A stretch of 64,000 nucleotides of DNA from Variovorax paradoxus (GCF_029919115.1 NZ_CP123990.1:5482501-5546500), one strand, 5' to 3'. Positions 25,836-38,277 are shown, numbered from the stretch's first letter. The notes: generated by a model not told the origin, from the sequence alone. Numbers and translations are program-made.

Positions 25836-26488
25836 GGCCGCTTCGTGGTGGCGTTGGATTGCCTTGGCGTGGGCGCCATTTCCACACGCCGGTTCTTCGA
25901 GCGGCCTTCGGCATCGGCATTGGACGCGACCGCCTGCTCGGAGCCGAATGCCGCGGCAAACACGGACGACGAGGGAATGCCCTCTTCGATGAGCGCCCGC
26001 GTGACCGTCAATGCGCGTTGGGCCGAGAGCTCCCAGTTGTCGGCGAAGGGGCGGTTGCCGTCTTTCGACTGCCGCATCTGCCGGTCGTCGGTGAAGCCGC
26101 TCACCATCAGCACCTCGTCGCGTGCCTTGAGGTAGGCCGCCACCGGCGCGGCCAGGCTCTTGAGCAGCTGGCGGCCTTCAGGCTGCAGGTCGGCGGAGTT
26201 GAAGGCGAACAGCACGCTGCCGCTAATGCCGATGCGCCCGTTGTTCAGCGTGACGCGGCCCGCCGCGAGTGGCCCGGCCAACGCTTGTTCGAGCGCTTCG
26301 CGGCGCTGCGTTTCGGCCTGCCGCTGCTGCACTTCGGCCTCGAGCTTGGCCGCAAGGTCCAGCTGCATGCCGAGCGCGCCCACGAGAATGAGCACAAACG
26401 CGCCGACCAGGCCCGCCATCAGGTCGCCGAACACCGCCCATACCGGAACGCTCGGTTCCAGTCCGCCGTCGGCTTCTTCACCCATCAT
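25832..26488 (-). CDS. OmpA-family protein, MotB/ZorB-like stator subunit
   Basis: The product is 218 residues. One transmembrane helix spans about residues 17-38 (VFGDLMAGLVGAFVLILVGA) and carries Asp22 at its cytoplasmic end, the position of the proton-carrying aspartate in MotB, TolR and ZorB. A short charged linker (45-75) leads to an OmpA-like peptidoglycan-binding domain, with LFAFNSADLQPEG, VSGFTDDRQ, NWELSAQRAL and RSKNRRVEM. Together with the upstream MotA/ZorA-like gene this forms a predicted ion-driven unit anchored in the cell wall. Overlaps both neighbours by 4 bases. Confidence 0.88.
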   Translation of the reverse strand: MMGEEADGGLEPSVPVWAVFGDLMAGLVGAFVLILVGALGMQLDLAAKLEAEVQQRQAETQRREALEQALAGPLAAGRVTLNNGRIGISGSVLFAFNSADLQPEGRQLLKSLAAPVAAYLKARDEVLMVSGFTDDRQMRQSKDGNRPFADNWELSAQRALTVTRALIEEGIPSSSVFAAAFGSEQAVASNADAEGRSKNRRVEMAPTPRQSNATTKRP

Positions 26489-28578
26489 GCTTCGCTGCCC
26501 ACCGCGGCTTGCCGGCTGGCAATCTGCTGCAGGTCTTCGACGATCTGCTTCTGCGACATGATGCTGAGGTCAATGACCTCCCGCGCCTGCGCAACGTAGT
26601 AGGCCAACTGCTCGTCGCTGCGCGCAATGGATTTGCCGAGCGCGCCTTCGACGCGCTGCAGATGCGCCACCAGCTTGTCGTTCGATTCGCTGAACTGCTG
26701 CACTGCAAACCCGAAGGCTTCGCCGAGGCTTGCCACCTCGACCGCGCTGCCGGTGATCTGCGCGGCAACGCTCTCGAGCTTTCCGGTTTCGGCCTCGACC
26801 TTTTCGGTGAAGCGGCTGCCCACGCGTTCGAGCACGTCGGCCGAGGCGCCGACCAGTGCATCGACCGCCGAGCGTTGCTCGGTGGAGACATGGTTCACGG
26901 CGTCGAGCAAGGTGCCGAGCGTTTCCATGATGCGGCTGCGCTCCTCCAGCATTGCGTTGTCGCGCGCCATGCTGTCGGAGAGCTTCTGCCGCAGTTCGGC
27001 CACCACTTCGGCCGCAACGCGCGGTGCATCCGAAGCGGCTTGCAGCAGCTGTGCGATTTCTTCGACCGTGCTCTTCGCATGCGCTTGCGCCTGGGCCGAC
27101 ATGTCGCGCGCGGTTTGCGCCAGCGTTTCGAAGAGCTGTTGCTGCTGGCTGGCCGTGTTCGCGCCGGCCTGCTGCCATTCTTGCTGCAGCGATGCAGCCA
27201 TTGACGAGAGTGCCTCGGTCCACGCCGACAGCCGCTGCTCGTCCCGCGACGCCATGTCGGTTTGCAGGCTGGCATGCGCCGCGCCCACCGTGCGCAGCAG
27301 CGAAGCCGAGTGCTGCTCGAAGGTGGCCGCGGCCGCCGCGAGGGACTGTTGCGTGCCGCCCGACAGCTTTTCGCTGGCGCGCTGGTGCTCTGCGAGCGCG
27401 CTGCTCCAAGTGTCGGATACGCTGCCCACTGTTTTCTCGAGCCGCGCGGACACGGTATCCACCAGCGAAGCCGAGCGCTGTTCGAAGGTTTCGGCAAAGC
27501 GCTCCTGCGAAACGCGCAGGTCCACTGCCAACGTCTCATTGCTGCGCTGGTGTTCGGCCAGCGCGGCCTTCCACGTATCGGCCACGGTGGCCGTGGTGGC
27601 CTCGAAGCGGCTCGAAAGCCCTTCGAGCTGCTGCTGCACCGTGTGCGCGACCGTGCCATGCAAGGAGGCGGTCTCGCGCGCAATGCCGGCCATGGTGGCT
27701 TCGACGACCGGCTGGATCGTTGCGCCGGCGATGCGGGCGCTTTCGGTCAGGCTCTGCTTCAGCGACTGGTCGACCGACGAGGCCAGGCCGGCGTACACCG
27801 CCTCGGCCTTGCTGTGGAAATGCTCCTGGCTGGTGATCAGGCGCTCGTTCAACGCTTGGCTCTGCCGCTCCATGGCGGCCAGCATGGCTTGCAGCTGGTC
27901 GACCAGCACAGGCATGGCCTGGGCCTGCTGTTCGAGCAGTTGGAACGACGCCTCGCGCTGATGCACCAGCGAGTACACGCGCAAGGTGGTCGCAATCTTC
28001 GTATCGAGCATCTGCCCGGCCTGCAGCCGCTCGCGCCGGCACAGCGCTGAGGCCAAACCCAGCATCGCCGACGCTGCGACGCCGGCCACCGAGGTGCCGA
28101 ACGCCAGCCCCAGGCCCTTCACGGGCGCGGAGAGCGAGGCGCGGATGGCCTGCAGGTCGGTCGCGCTTTCCAGCGCCATGCCGGTGCCGTTCAGCGTCAC
28201 CACCATGCCGAGAAAAGTGCCCAGCATGCCCAAGAGCACAAGCAGTCCGGCAAGGTACGGCGTGAGCGACGGCCCGGGCAAGCCGACGCGCTCGCCCTCG
28301 ATGCGCAGGCGCACCGCATTGCGCAGAGACGGATGCAGCTGCTCCAGCCACGAGCCCAGGTTGGCCGGGGCTTCGGTCAACCGCGACACTGCACTGGCCA
28401 GGGTGGAGGTGGCCTGCCTGAAGCGATGCAGCTCCACCACGCCCATCAGGTAGAACGCAGCGACGAGCACCGTGATCGAAAGCGCCAGCGGATGGTTGGA
28501 GCCGACGTAGCCCGCGCCAACCCAGCACACGGCGGCAAGGCCGGCGGCAAAAACAGCGTATTGAAGAAATCTGGTCAT
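26485..28578 (-). CDS. DUF802 protein, MotA/ZorA-like channel with long coiled-coil tail
   Basis: This 697-residue protein has four predicted transmembrane helices: about residues 5-27, 31-50, 105-130 and 155-180. The third has the motif GLLVLLGMLGTFLGM, and the fourth is preceded by KGLGLAFGTSVAGVAASAML; both are hallmarks of the MotA/TolQ/ExbB/ZorA channel family. Residues about 190-690 are a long, mostly helical cytoplasmic tail with repeated modules (for example FEQRSASLVDTV, FEQHSASLLRTV, DTWSSALAEHQRAS, DTWKAALAEHQRSN). That combination of channel core plus hundreds of residues of tail is the ZorA layout. It overlaps DUF3348 upstream and the OmpA gene downstream by 4 bases each. Confidence 0.87.
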   Translation of the reverse strand: MTRFLQYAVFAAGLAAVCWVGAGYVGSNHPLALSITVLVAAFYLMGVVELHRFRQATSTLASAVSRLTEAPANLGSWLEQLHPSLRNAVRLRIEGERVGLPGPSLTPYLAGLLVLLGMLGTFLGMVVTLNGTGMALESATDLQAIRASLSAPVKGLGLAFGTSVAGVAASAMLGLASALCRRERLQAGQMLDTKIATTLRVYSLVHQREASFQLLEQQAQAMPVLVDQLQAMLAAMERQSQALNERLITSQEHFHSKAEAVYAGLASSVDQSLKQSLTESARIAGATIQPVVEATMAGIARETASLHGTVAHTVQQQLEGLSSRFEATTATVADTWKAALAEHQRSNETLAVDLRVSQERFAETFEQRSASLVDTVSARLEKTVGSVSDTWSSALAEHQRASEKLSGGTQQSLAAAAATFEQHSASLLRTVGAAHASLQTDMASRDEQRLSAWTEALSSMAASLQQEWQQAGANTASQQQQLFETLAQTARDMSAQAQAHAKSTVEEIAQLLQAASDAPRVAAEVVAELRQKLSDSMARDNAMLEERSRIMETLGTLLDAVNHVSTEQRSAVDALVGASADVLERVGSRFTEKVEAETGKLESVAAQITGSAVEVASLGEAFGFAVQQFSESNDKLVAHLQRVEGALGKSIARSDEQLAYYVAQAREVIDLSIMSQKQIVEDLQQIASRQAAVGSEA

Positions 28579-29261
28579 GGCACTCTGGTTGCCTCGCGAA
28601 AGGCTTCAAGAAGCCCTTCGACGGGTTGAAATCGGAAGTCCAGTTCGGCGAGCAGCACGTTCTTCATGTCCTTGCGGAACACATGCAGCCACTCGCCGGG
28701 CTGGGCCTCGCTGGCGGGTTCGGCTGCCGTCAGCAGGCCGTCCCCGCTCAAGCGGGTGAAATGTTTCTCGAGCAGCGCGGGCACGCCGGCCAGCAGGCTG
28801 TGCTCGCGCGAGGCCAGCACCTGCTCCATGACCACGTCCACCGCCGCCAGCCGGGCCATGGCCGGCGACCTGGCTGCCAGCGCGGCCCGAAGGCGCCCGC
28901 GCAACGGGCCGATGCCCGCTTCCATGGCTTGCTGCAGTGCGAAGTAGCGGCGGCGAAACGGCGCGAACTCGGCCGCTGCCGCCACGGCGGCGTCTTCGGC
29001 AATGGCCTTGGCCAGCGCGGTGCGCGCACCGGCGCACTCCCGCTCCTCGGCGTTCGCGCCAGGCCGCAGCCGTGAAGAAGCAGCCGCCGGAACGCCGTCC
29101 AGCGCCGCGGACAGCGAAATGGCGTCGGTCCAGCCGAACCATTGGCTCAATCGGTCCGCGGTGGCTTGCCGGGGTTCGCGCAGGTCCGTGTCGGCCAGTC
29201 GCGAAAGCAAGCGAACAAGCGCCGAACCATTGAAAACTGTGCGCTGTGAAACGTGCGCCAT
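28575..29261 (-). CDS. DUF3348 protein, first gene of stator-like operon
   Basis: The 228-residue protein starts MAHVSQRTVFNGSALVRLLS and appears soluble and helical with conserved-looking blocks LSQWFGWTDAISLSAAL, FRRRYFALQQAMEAGI and LHVFRKDMKNVLLAELDFR, and an acidic/aromatic C-terminus. It matches DUF3348, a Burkholderiales family of unknown function. It opens a four-gene chain in which every junction is a 4-bp ATGA-type overlap. A cytoplasmic assembly or regulatory role for the channel complex is inference. Confidence 0.82.
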   Translation of the reverse strand: MAHVSQRTVFNGSALVRLLSRLADTDLREPRQATADRLSQWFGWTDAISLSAALDGVPAAASSRLRPGANAEERECAGARTALAKAIAEDAAVAAAAEFAPFRRRYFALQQAMEAGIGPLRGRLRAALAARSPAMARLAAVDVVMEQVLASREHSLLAGVPALLEKHFTRLSGDGLLTAAEPASEAQPGEWLHVFRKDMKNVLLAELDFRFQPVEGLLEAFREATRVP

Positions 29262-29515
29262 ACCCCAGAACGAAAAACCTGGCAGTCTACACCGGCCACC
29301 CCGCCTGGACGCCCCCGACCAACCCTCCCGCCCAGTGAAACTTCCGGTAACGCGGCGGCTGGTAACCGGCCGTTTTCGAGTGCCGATCCGAAGGCCTGCC
29401 TTGCATCGTCAGCCAGATTCCAGTCCGGTGTGGCGTAAGTCCCAAGTTCTACCGGCGCTTGCCGCGCGCAGACTCCCCATTCCGGCCCATGGCCGGAAAA
29501 AGCACAAGGAGCGGC

Positions 29516-32611
<3,096 letters not shown>

Positions 32612-32728
32612 CCATCGGCTGCACGCGGCCCAAATGGTCAATTCTGGCGATGTGCGGGCGAGCGGCCCGTCCTATGGTCTGTTCCAGGCCCGGCGCCGCC
32701 GGGTCGGCAACCAGAAGGAGTGCTTCAT

Positions 32729-33088
32729 ATGCCCGCAACCCTGTATGAACGGCTCGGCGGCGAAGAGCGAATCCAGCGCCTCGTCACCGACGTCGTCGAG
32801 AACCACTACGGCAACCCGCTGATTCGCGCCCGCTTCGCCAACAGCAACCGCCCGGAGATCGAGCGCCACGTGTTCGAGTTTCTATGCGCCGGCAGCGGCG
32901 GCCCGCAGTGCTACACCGGCAAGGACCTTGTGACCGCGCACAAGGGAATGAACATCAACGAACAGGAGCTGGTCGCCGCCATCGACGACATCCTGGCGGC
33001 AATGTCCAAGAACGGCTACGACCAGGCCGAGAAGAACGAAGTGGTCGCGATTCTTTATTCGCTCAAGGGCGATGTGGTGCGGCTGTAG
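32729..33088 (+). CDS. Group I truncated hemoglobin
   Basis: This 119-residue protein starts MPATLYERLGGEERIQRLV, with an AAGGAG site 9 bases before the ATG. Typical features are the glycine motif LGG, the E-helix region YTGKDLVTAHKGMNI, where the histidine is the proximal heme ligand, and MSKNGYDQAEKNEVVAIL. Such proteins bind heme and handle oxygen, nitric oxide or peroxides. The preceding frame bases (to 32720) are a GTG not needed for the fold. Confidence 0.92.
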   Translation: MPATLYERLGGEERIQRLVTDVVENHYGNPLIRARFANSNRPEIERHVFEFLCAGSGGPQCYTGKDLVTAHKGMNINEQELVAAIDDILAAMSKNGYDQAEKNEVVAILYSLKGDVVRL

Positions 33089-33153
33089 ACAAGCCGCGCC
33101 CTCGCCAGCGCCCCGGCGGCGTTTCGCCGGTCACGCAAAAAAAGGAAAAGACC

Positions 33154-33624
33154 ATGACACGCCAACCATTTGTCGCCTGGGCCGTCGGCGCCGTAGTGCT
33201 CGCCGCCATTGCAACGAGCTGGGCCCAGACCCCCGACCACCAGATGATTTCGCCCGCCGACCTGAAATGGGCCGACGTTCCCTCGCTGCCGCCGGGCGCA
33301 AAACTCGCGGTGCTCGAGGGTCCGATGAGCGAAGCCGTGCCCTTCACGGTGCGCATCAGGGTGCCGGCGAACTACCGTATTCCGTCGCACTGGCATCCGG
33401 CTGTGGAGCGGGTGACCGTGCTCTCGGGCACCTTCCACATGGGCCTGGGCGACAAGCTCGACATGCAGAAGTCGATGCCCGTGACCGCAGGCGGCATGAT
33501 GATCCTGCAGGCCAAGACGCCCCACTTTGCCTGGACCCAGGAGGAAACCGTGGTGCAGCTTCACGGCACGGGGCCGTGGGGCGTGACCTACGTCAACCCG
33601 GCGGACGACCCGCGGTCGAAGTAG
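33154..33624 (+). CDS. Secreted cupin-domain protein
   Basis: The 156-residue protein has an N-terminal signal peptide (about residues 1-25, ending TSWAQTP) and a single cupin barrel. The metal-binding motif is visible as IPSHWHPAVERVTVLSG (two histidines and a glutamate) with a second motif GGMMILQAKTPHFAW supplying another histidine. Preceded by AAAAGGAAA. Start chosen at 33154; the upstream frame shadows the hemoglobin gene. Function unknown, possibly a periplasmic oxidoreductase or binding protein. Confidence 0.82.
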   Translation: MTRQPFVAWAVGAVVLAAIATSWAQTPDHQMISPADLKWADVPSLPPGAKLAVLEGPMSEAVPFTVRIRVPANYRIPSHWHPAVERVTVLSGTFHMGLGDKLDMQKSMPVTAGGMMILQAKTPHFAWTQEETVVQLHGTGPWGVTYVNPADDPRSK

Positions 33625-33633
33625 GCTCCAGCT

Positions 33634-33912
33634 TCAGGCCGCCGCAACGGCCGCGCCCTGCACCGCTGGCGGTCGCAGTTCGTCGACCTCGATCACCACA
33701 TCGGCGGGCAGCCCGTTGCGCTGCGCCGCCTCGCGGATCAACTCGGCACTGGGCGCTTCGTACAGGCAGTAGGTCTTCTTCTTGTCGGCGCTCAGGAACG
33801 AGTACAGCCATCGAACCCCGACATCGTCGTTGATGCGCATGATGCCGGCCGCGCCCTCGGGCGAAACCTCGAGTTGATCGGCAAAGGTGCGTTCGATCAG
33901 ATAGAGAGGCAT
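33634..33912 (-). CDS. DUF4242 small protein (SCO4226-like)
   Basis: The 92-residue protein MPLYLIERTFADQLEVSPEG has the ferredoxin-like DUF4242 pattern: INDDVGVRWLYSFLSADKKK then YCLYEAPSAELIREAAQRNG and a C-terminal alanine-rich end. The family includes a nickel-binding Streptomyces protein; the role here is unknown. It is convergent with the cupin gene, 9 bp apart. Confidence 0.82.
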   Translation of the reverse strand: MPLYLIERTFADQLEVSPEGAAGIMRINDDVGVRWLYSFLSADKKKTYCLYEAPSAELIREAAQRNGLPADVVIEVDELRPPAVQGAAVAAA

Positions 33913-33994
33913 GGCAACTCCTTCGTAGGGGATGGAGCTGCCATCCTAGAACTGGCGCGCAGCGCGTGGCGCACGTGTTTCCCCCGCCTGGCCG

Positions 33995-34140
33995 TTCGTA
34001 CTACCCTGCGGCCTACCCACGCCGTTCACGGCGCAGAACGCAAAAAGCCGGACGATGCCTTAAAGGCTTCGTACTACCCTGCGGCCTACCCACGCCGTTC
34101 ACGGCGCAGAACGCAAAAAGCCGGACGATGCCTTTAAGGC
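33995..34140. repeat. Tandem duplication of a 73-bp unit
   Basis: Two adjacent copies (33995-34067 and 34068-34140) match at 72 of 73 positions, the single difference being 34062 versus 34135. The unit ends in the left arm and loop of the terminator at 34116-34154, so copy 1 is a terminator half without its full right arm. Looks like a recent slippage or unequal-exchange duplication. Confidence 0.85.
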
Positions 34141-34154
34141 ATCGTCCGGCTTTT
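34116..34154. terminator. Strong bidirectional terminator
   Basis: A perfect 17-bp stem (34116-34132 with 34138-34154) surrounds a TTTAA loop; the arms end in AAAA/TTTT, giving a T run on either strand. It lies about 50 bp beyond the stop of the small secreted protein gene at 34207 (minus strand), which it probably terminates. Confidence 0.8.
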
Positions 34155-34206
34155 GCGTTGCCGGGAGCAGGCGGCTTGTTGCCGCTGTTCCCGCGCCTGG
34201 CCCGAT

Positions 34207-34548
34207 TTACAGGCCGGCTTGGCGCGTGAAGCTGCGAGCTTGCGAGGGAACCACGCTGCCTGCGAAGGCTTCGCGGCGCAGGTTCTGGCCCGGTGCGTGA
34301 GCGGCTGCAACGGCTTCGCTGCGCACCGCGGCGCGGTCGGTCGAAGCGGCGAGCACGGGAGCCACGGTGGCCGAAGCGGCATCGCTGTACACGTTGCCTT
34401 CGCGGGCTGCGACAGCGGCCTGGGGTGCCACGTCTGCGCGGCTGTAACCGGAAGTCAGAGGCTGCACGCCTTCGTACGTTTCTGCGTGGGCGCCAGCGGC
34501 GGCGAGCAGGGAGAGAGCGGCGGCGGCGAGGATGTTCGAGGTCTTCAT
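34207..34548 (-). CDS. Small secreted alanine-rich protein (DUF4148-like)
   Basis: The 113-residue protein starts MKTSNILAAAALSLLAAAGA, a signal peptide with cleavage near AHAE. The mature part is short, alanine-rich and has RADV, REGNVYS and GQNLRREAFAG motifs similar to small periplasmic proteins common in Comamonadaceae and often labelled DUF4148. No catalytic residues stand out. It has a clear terminator downstream and a 163-bp upstream region, so it is probably monocistronic. Function unknown. Confidence 0.78.
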   Translation of the reverse strand: MKTSNILAAAALSLLAAAGAHAETYEGVQPLTSGYSRADVAPQAAVAAREGNVYSDAASATVAPVLAASTDRAAVRSEAVAAAHAPGQNLRREAFAGSVVPSQARSFTRQAGL

Positions 34549-34711
34549 TTCAATTTCCTTCTTGATTGGGCTTTGGATGCCCTGAAGTTTGCACCACGAT
34601 TACAAGGGAAAACCCTAGCCAATCGAATCGCAGTGTTCATGAAACTGAAACAATGGCGCGGAACTTTCTGACGAGAGTGCAAAAGTGCACATCTCGTTTA
34701 AGAAATTTGGC

Positions 34712-35590
34712 TCAACCTGCGTATTTTTTTTCTAACTCGTCGAGTTCGGGTTTTCCAACCAAGCGCTGCCGTTCTGCAAACGAAGCCACGAGAGCCGGGT
34801 CCTCGTCGAGGCGGCGAGTATCACGCAAAACCGTCAACGCACGTTGCATGCCAGCCACCGCGCCCTGCAGTGCGGCGTTGGCATACAGCACCAGTCCGTA
34901 GCCGAGCGCGCCCAGTTCTTCGGCGCCGAAGGTCGGCGTCTTGCCGCCGATCACCATGTTCATGAGTTGCGGCTTGGCCAGCCGCCGAGGCAAGGCGCGC
35001 ACCTCGTCGGCTTGCGTCACGGCTTCCACAAAAAGGATGTCGGCACCGGCCTCGCTGAACAGCTGCGCGCGTTCGACGGCCGCCTCGAAGCCGTGCACGG
35101 CCGCCGCATCGGTGCGGGCCATGATGAGCATGTCGGCATCGGTGCGCGCATCGGCCGCGGCCTTGATCTTGCCGAGCATCTCGGCCGTGTCGATCACCGC
35201 CTTGCCGGCAAAGTGGCCGCAGCGCTTGGGGCTGACCTGGTCTTCGAGCTGGATGCAGTCGGCCCCTGCCCGCTCGAGCACGCGGACCGCATGCCGCACG
35301 TTCAGCGCATTGCCAAAGCCGGTGTCGGCATCGACCAGCAGCGGCAGGTTCACCGCATCGCGAATGCGCGCCGTGTGCTCCGCTATCTCGTGCAAGCCCA
35401 TGAAGGCCTGGTCGGGCAGGCCGAAGTGCATGTTGGTGACGCCAGCGCCCGTGACGTAGATCGCCTCGAAGCCGAGGTCTTCGATCACGCGGGCGGAAAG
35501 CGCGTTGAACGCCCCTGGCACCAGCACGCCGCGGCGCGCCTCGGCCAGGCGGCGCAGCACCTTCTTGGTGGAATCGGTGTTCGCTTGCAT
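34712..35590 (-). CDS. Isocitrate lyase/PEP mutase superfamily lyase, likely 2-methylisocitrate lyase role
   Basis: The 292-residue protein (ATG 35590) has the superfamily fold with metal-binding Asp87 and Asp89 (LVDADTGFGN), Glu116/Asp117 (LEDQ) and the active-site loop KRCGH at 122-126. The loop continues FAGK rather than the RPNK of E. coli PrpB, and overall it looks closer to oxaloacetate decarboxylase or dimethylmalate-lyase-like members. Because it is 19 bp downstream of prpD on the same strand, cleavage of 2-methylisocitrate to pyruvate and succinate is the probable job, but another C-C lyase activity is possible. Confidence 0.8.
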   Translation of the reverse strand: MQANTDSTKKVLRRLAEARRGVLVPGAFNALSARVIEDLGFEAIYVTGAGVTNMHFGLPDQAFMGLHEIAEHTARIRDAVNLPLLVDADTGFGNALNVRHAVRVLERAGADCIQLEDQVSPKRCGHFAGKAVIDTAEMLGKIKAAADARTDADMLIMARTDAAAVHGFEAAVERAQLFSEAGADILFVEAVTQADEVRALPRRLAKPQLMNMVIGGKTPTFGAEELGALGYGLVLYANAALQGAVAGMQRALTVLRDTRRLDEDPALVASFAERQRLVGKPELDELEKKYAG

Positions 35591-35609
35591 CGGATCAGGC
35601 GGCAATCGA

Positions 35610-37064
35610 TCAGGCGGCATACAGATCGACATACTCATGTACCGGCATGGCCTCGAGCTTCTTCGCATCGAGCGACACATCGAGGATGGCCTGCTGCTGC
35701 TTGTGCGCGAAGCGGCGTGCCAGGTTGGTGCGGAACTTGGCCTCGAGCAGCGGAATGCCGTCCGCGCGGCGGCGCCTGTGGCCGATGGGGTATTCGACAA
35801 CCACTTCCGAAAAACTGGTGCCGTCCTTGAAAGCCATGGTCAGCGCGTTGGCGATGCTGCGCTTTTCGGGGTCGTGATAGTCGGCCGTGAAGCGCGAGTC
35901 TTCCACGCACACGATCTTGTCGCGCAGCGCATCGATGCGCGGGTCGCTCGCCACGCTGTCTTCATAGTCGCCGGCAGTAAGGCGGCCGAAGATCATCGGC
36001 ACCGCCACCATGTACTGGATGCAATGGTCGCGATCGGCCGGATTGGCGAGCGGACCCTTCTTGTCGATGATGCGAATGCAGGCCTCTTGCGTGCGGATGG
36101 TTACGCGCTCGATGTCCTCCACCGTTTTGCCGGCCTGCTTCAGCTGCGCATGCAGCGCCATGGCCGCCTCTACCGCCGTCTGGCTGTGAAACTCCGCCGG
36201 AAAGCTGATCTTGAACAGCACGTTCTCCATCACGTAGCTTACATACGGCCGCTGGAATTTGAAAGGCCGGCCCTTGAACAGCACGTCGTAGAAGCCCCAG
36301 GTCTTGGCCGTGAGCACGCTGGGGTAGCCCATCTCGCCCGTCTTGGCGATGAGCGCAAGGCGCACTGCGCGGCTGGTGGCGTCGCCTGCAGCCCAGCTCT
36401 TGCGGCTGCCGGTGTTGGGCGCATGGCGGTAGGTGCGCAGGCTCTGCCCATCGACCCAGGCCAGCGACACGGCGTTGACGATCTCGTCGCGCGACAAGCC
36501 CATCAGGCGCGCCACCACGGCCGTCGAAGCCACCTTGACCAGCACCACGTGATCGAGCCCGACCTTGTTGAACGAGTTCTCCAGCGCAAGGCAGCCCTGG
36601 ATCTCGTGCGCCTGGATCATGGCGGTGAGCACGTCGCGCATCACGAGCGGCTTGCGCCCCGCCGCCACCGCATTGCGGCTGAGCCAGTCGGCCGTCGCAA
36701 GAATGCCGCCGAGGTTGTCGCTCGGATGGCCCCACTCCGCCGCGAGCCAGGTGTCGTTGAAGTCGAGCCAGCGGATCATCGTGCCGATGTTGAAGGCGGC
36801 CTGGATCGGGTCGAGCTGGTACGGCGTGCCAGGCACCTTGGCGCCATGCGGCACCACCGTGCCGGGCACGACCGGACCGAGCAGCTTGGTGCAGGCCGGA
36901 TACTCCAGCGCCTCGAGGCCGCAGCCAAGCGTGTCGATCAGGCAGTGGCGCGCTGTTTCGTATGCCAGCGCGCTGGTGATCTGCTGGTGGTCGAGCACGT
37001 AGTCGACGATGTCGACCAGCACCTGGTCGGGTTCGGGGCGGACGTTGCTGATGTGAGCGGACAT
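35610..37064 (-). CDS. prpD: 2-methylcitrate dehydratase PrpD
   Basis: The 484-residue protein begins [20 protein letters not shown] and is strikingly similar to E. coli PrpD in long recalled segments such as [20 protein letters not shown] and [19 protein letters not shown], and [20 protein letters not shown]. PrpD dehydrates 2-methylcitrate to 2-methyl-cis-aconitate in propionate breakdown. Start at 37064 fits the conserved N-terminus; the frame upstream overlaps prpC. The presence of PrpD, rather than AcnD/PrpF, defines the module type. It lies 46 bp after prpC. Confidence 0.95.
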   Translation of the reverse strand: MSAHISNVRPEPDQVLVDIVDYVLDHQQITSALAYETARHCLIDTLGCGLEALEYPACTKLLGPVVPGTVVPHGAKVPGTPYQLDPIQAAFNIGTMIRWLDFNDTWLAAEWGHPSDNLGGILATADWLSRNAVAAGRKPLVMRDVLTAMIQAHEIQGCLALENSFNKVGLDHVVLVKVASTAVVARLMGLSRDEIVNAVSLAWVDGQSLRTYRHAPNTGSRKSWAAGDATSRAVRLALIAKTGEMGYPSVLTAKTWGFYDVLFKGRPFKFQRPYVSYVMENVLFKISFPAEFHSQTAVEAAMALHAQLKQAGKTVEDIERVTIRTQEACIRIIDKKGPLANPADRDHCIQYMVAVPMIFGRLTAGDYEDSVASDPRIDALRDKIVCVEDSRFTADYHDPEKRSIANALTMAFKDGTSFSEVVVEYPIGHRRRRADGIPLLEAKFRTNLARRFAHKQQQAILDVSLDAKKLEAMPVHEYVDLYAA

Positions 37065-37110
37065 GGTTCTTCTCTGTTGCGGTAAACGGTGCGGTGCTGT
37101 GCGCAGGCCT

Positions 37111-38277
37111 TCAGCGGCGGTCCGAAATCGGCACGAACGCCAGGTCTTCGGGCCCGGTGTAGTTGGCGCTGGGCCGGATGATCTTGTTGTCTTGCCGCTG
37201 CTCGATGATGTGGGCGGCCCAACCGCTGGTGCGCGCAATCACGAAGAGCGGTGTGAACATGGCAGTGGGCACGCCGAGCATGTGATAGCTCACGGCGCTG
37301 AACCAGTCGAGGTTGGGAAACATCTTCTTGGCGTTCCACATCACGCTTTCGATGCGCTCGGCAATGTCGAACATGCGGGTGGAGCCGGCCTCTTCCGAAA
37401 GGTGCCTGGCCACCCGCTTGATCACCGCATTGCGCGGGTCCGACACGGTGTAGACCGGGTGGCCGAAGCCGATGACGACCTCCTTGGCTTCCACCCGGCG
37501 GCGAATGTCCGCCTCAGCCTCATCGGGTGTGTCGTAGCGCTTCTGTATCTCGAAGGCCACTTCGTTGGCGCCGCCGTGCTTGGGCCCGCGCAGCGCCCCA
37601 ATGGCCCCGGTAATGGCCGAATACACGTCGGAGCCCGTGCCCGCCACCACGCGCGCAGTGAAGGTCGATGCGTTGAACTCATGCTCGGCATACAGATTGA
37701 GCGAGGTGTGCATTGCACGCCCCCAGCTTGCCGAAGGCGCGCGGCCGTGCAACAGGTGCAGGAAGTGCGCACCGATCGAATCGTCTTCGGTCTCCACCTC
37801 GATGCGCTTGCCCTGTGTGGACCAGTGATACCAATAGAGCAGCATCGAGCCGAGGGATGCCATCAGCCGGTCGGCAATGTCGCGCGCGCCGGGCAGCGAG
37901 TGGTCGTCTTTCTCGGGCAGCACGCAGCCGAGTGCGGAGACGCCGGTGCGCATCACGTCCATCGGGTGCGCGCTCGCGGGCAGGCGCTCCAGCGCTTCCT
38001 TCACGCTCGCGGGCAGGCCGCGCATCGCCTTCAGCCGGCCCTTGTAGGCGCGCAGCTCCGAGCCGGTCGGCAGCTTGCCGTGCACCAGCAGGTGCGCAAT
38101 TTCCTCGAACTCGCAAACGTCGGCAATGTCGAGGATGTCGTAGCCGCGGTAGTGCAGGTCGTTGCCGGTGCGCCCCACGGTGCACAGCGCGGTGTTGCCC
38201 GCGGTCACGCCTGAAAGCGCGACGGATTTCTTCGGCCTGAAGCCGGCGGCGGGCGCGTTCTCTGCGATCAGTGTCAT
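37111..38277 (-). CDS. prpC: 2-methylcitrate synthase PrpC
   Basis: The 388-residue citrate-synthase-family enzyme includes the catalytic histidine and aspartate regions [12 protein letters not shown] and [12 protein letters not shown] plus [14 protein letters not shown], and the PrpC-type N-terminus [20 protein letters not shown]. It condenses propionyl-CoA with oxaloacetate. Its start overlaps the end of the thioesterase gene by 4 bases, and prpD follows, giving one operon: thioesterase-prpC-prpD-lyase. Confidence 0.95.
   Translation of the reverse strand: MTLIAENAPAAGFRPKKSVALSGVTAGNTALCTVGRTGNDLHYRGYDILDIADVCEFEEIAHLLVHGKLPTGSELRAYKGRLKAMRGLPASVKEALERLPASAHPMDVMRTGVSALGCVLPEKDDHSLPGARDIADRLMASLGSMLLYWYHWSTQGKRIEVETEDDSIGAHFLHLLHGRAPSASWGRAMHTSLNLYAEHEFNASTFTARVVAGTGSDVYSAITGAIGALRGPKHGGANEVAFEIQKRYDTPDEAEADIRRRVEAKEVVIGFGHPVYTVSDPRNAVIKRVARHLSEEAGSTRMFDIAERIESVMWNAKKMFPNLDWFSAVSYHMLGVPTAMFTPLFVIARTSGWAAHIIEQRQDNKIIRPSANYTGPEDLAFVPISDRR

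Noticed and set aside
25179..29261. Calling the stator-like operon a Zorya defence system
   Set aside because: Only ZorA- and ZorB-like parts are present; no ZorC, ZorD or ZorE effector was found and DUF3348/DUF2894 are unrelated to them as far as can be seen. Left as a hypothesis.
33995..34140. CRISPR-like direct repeats
   Set aside because: Only two adjacent copies with no spacer between them; a simple tandem duplication.
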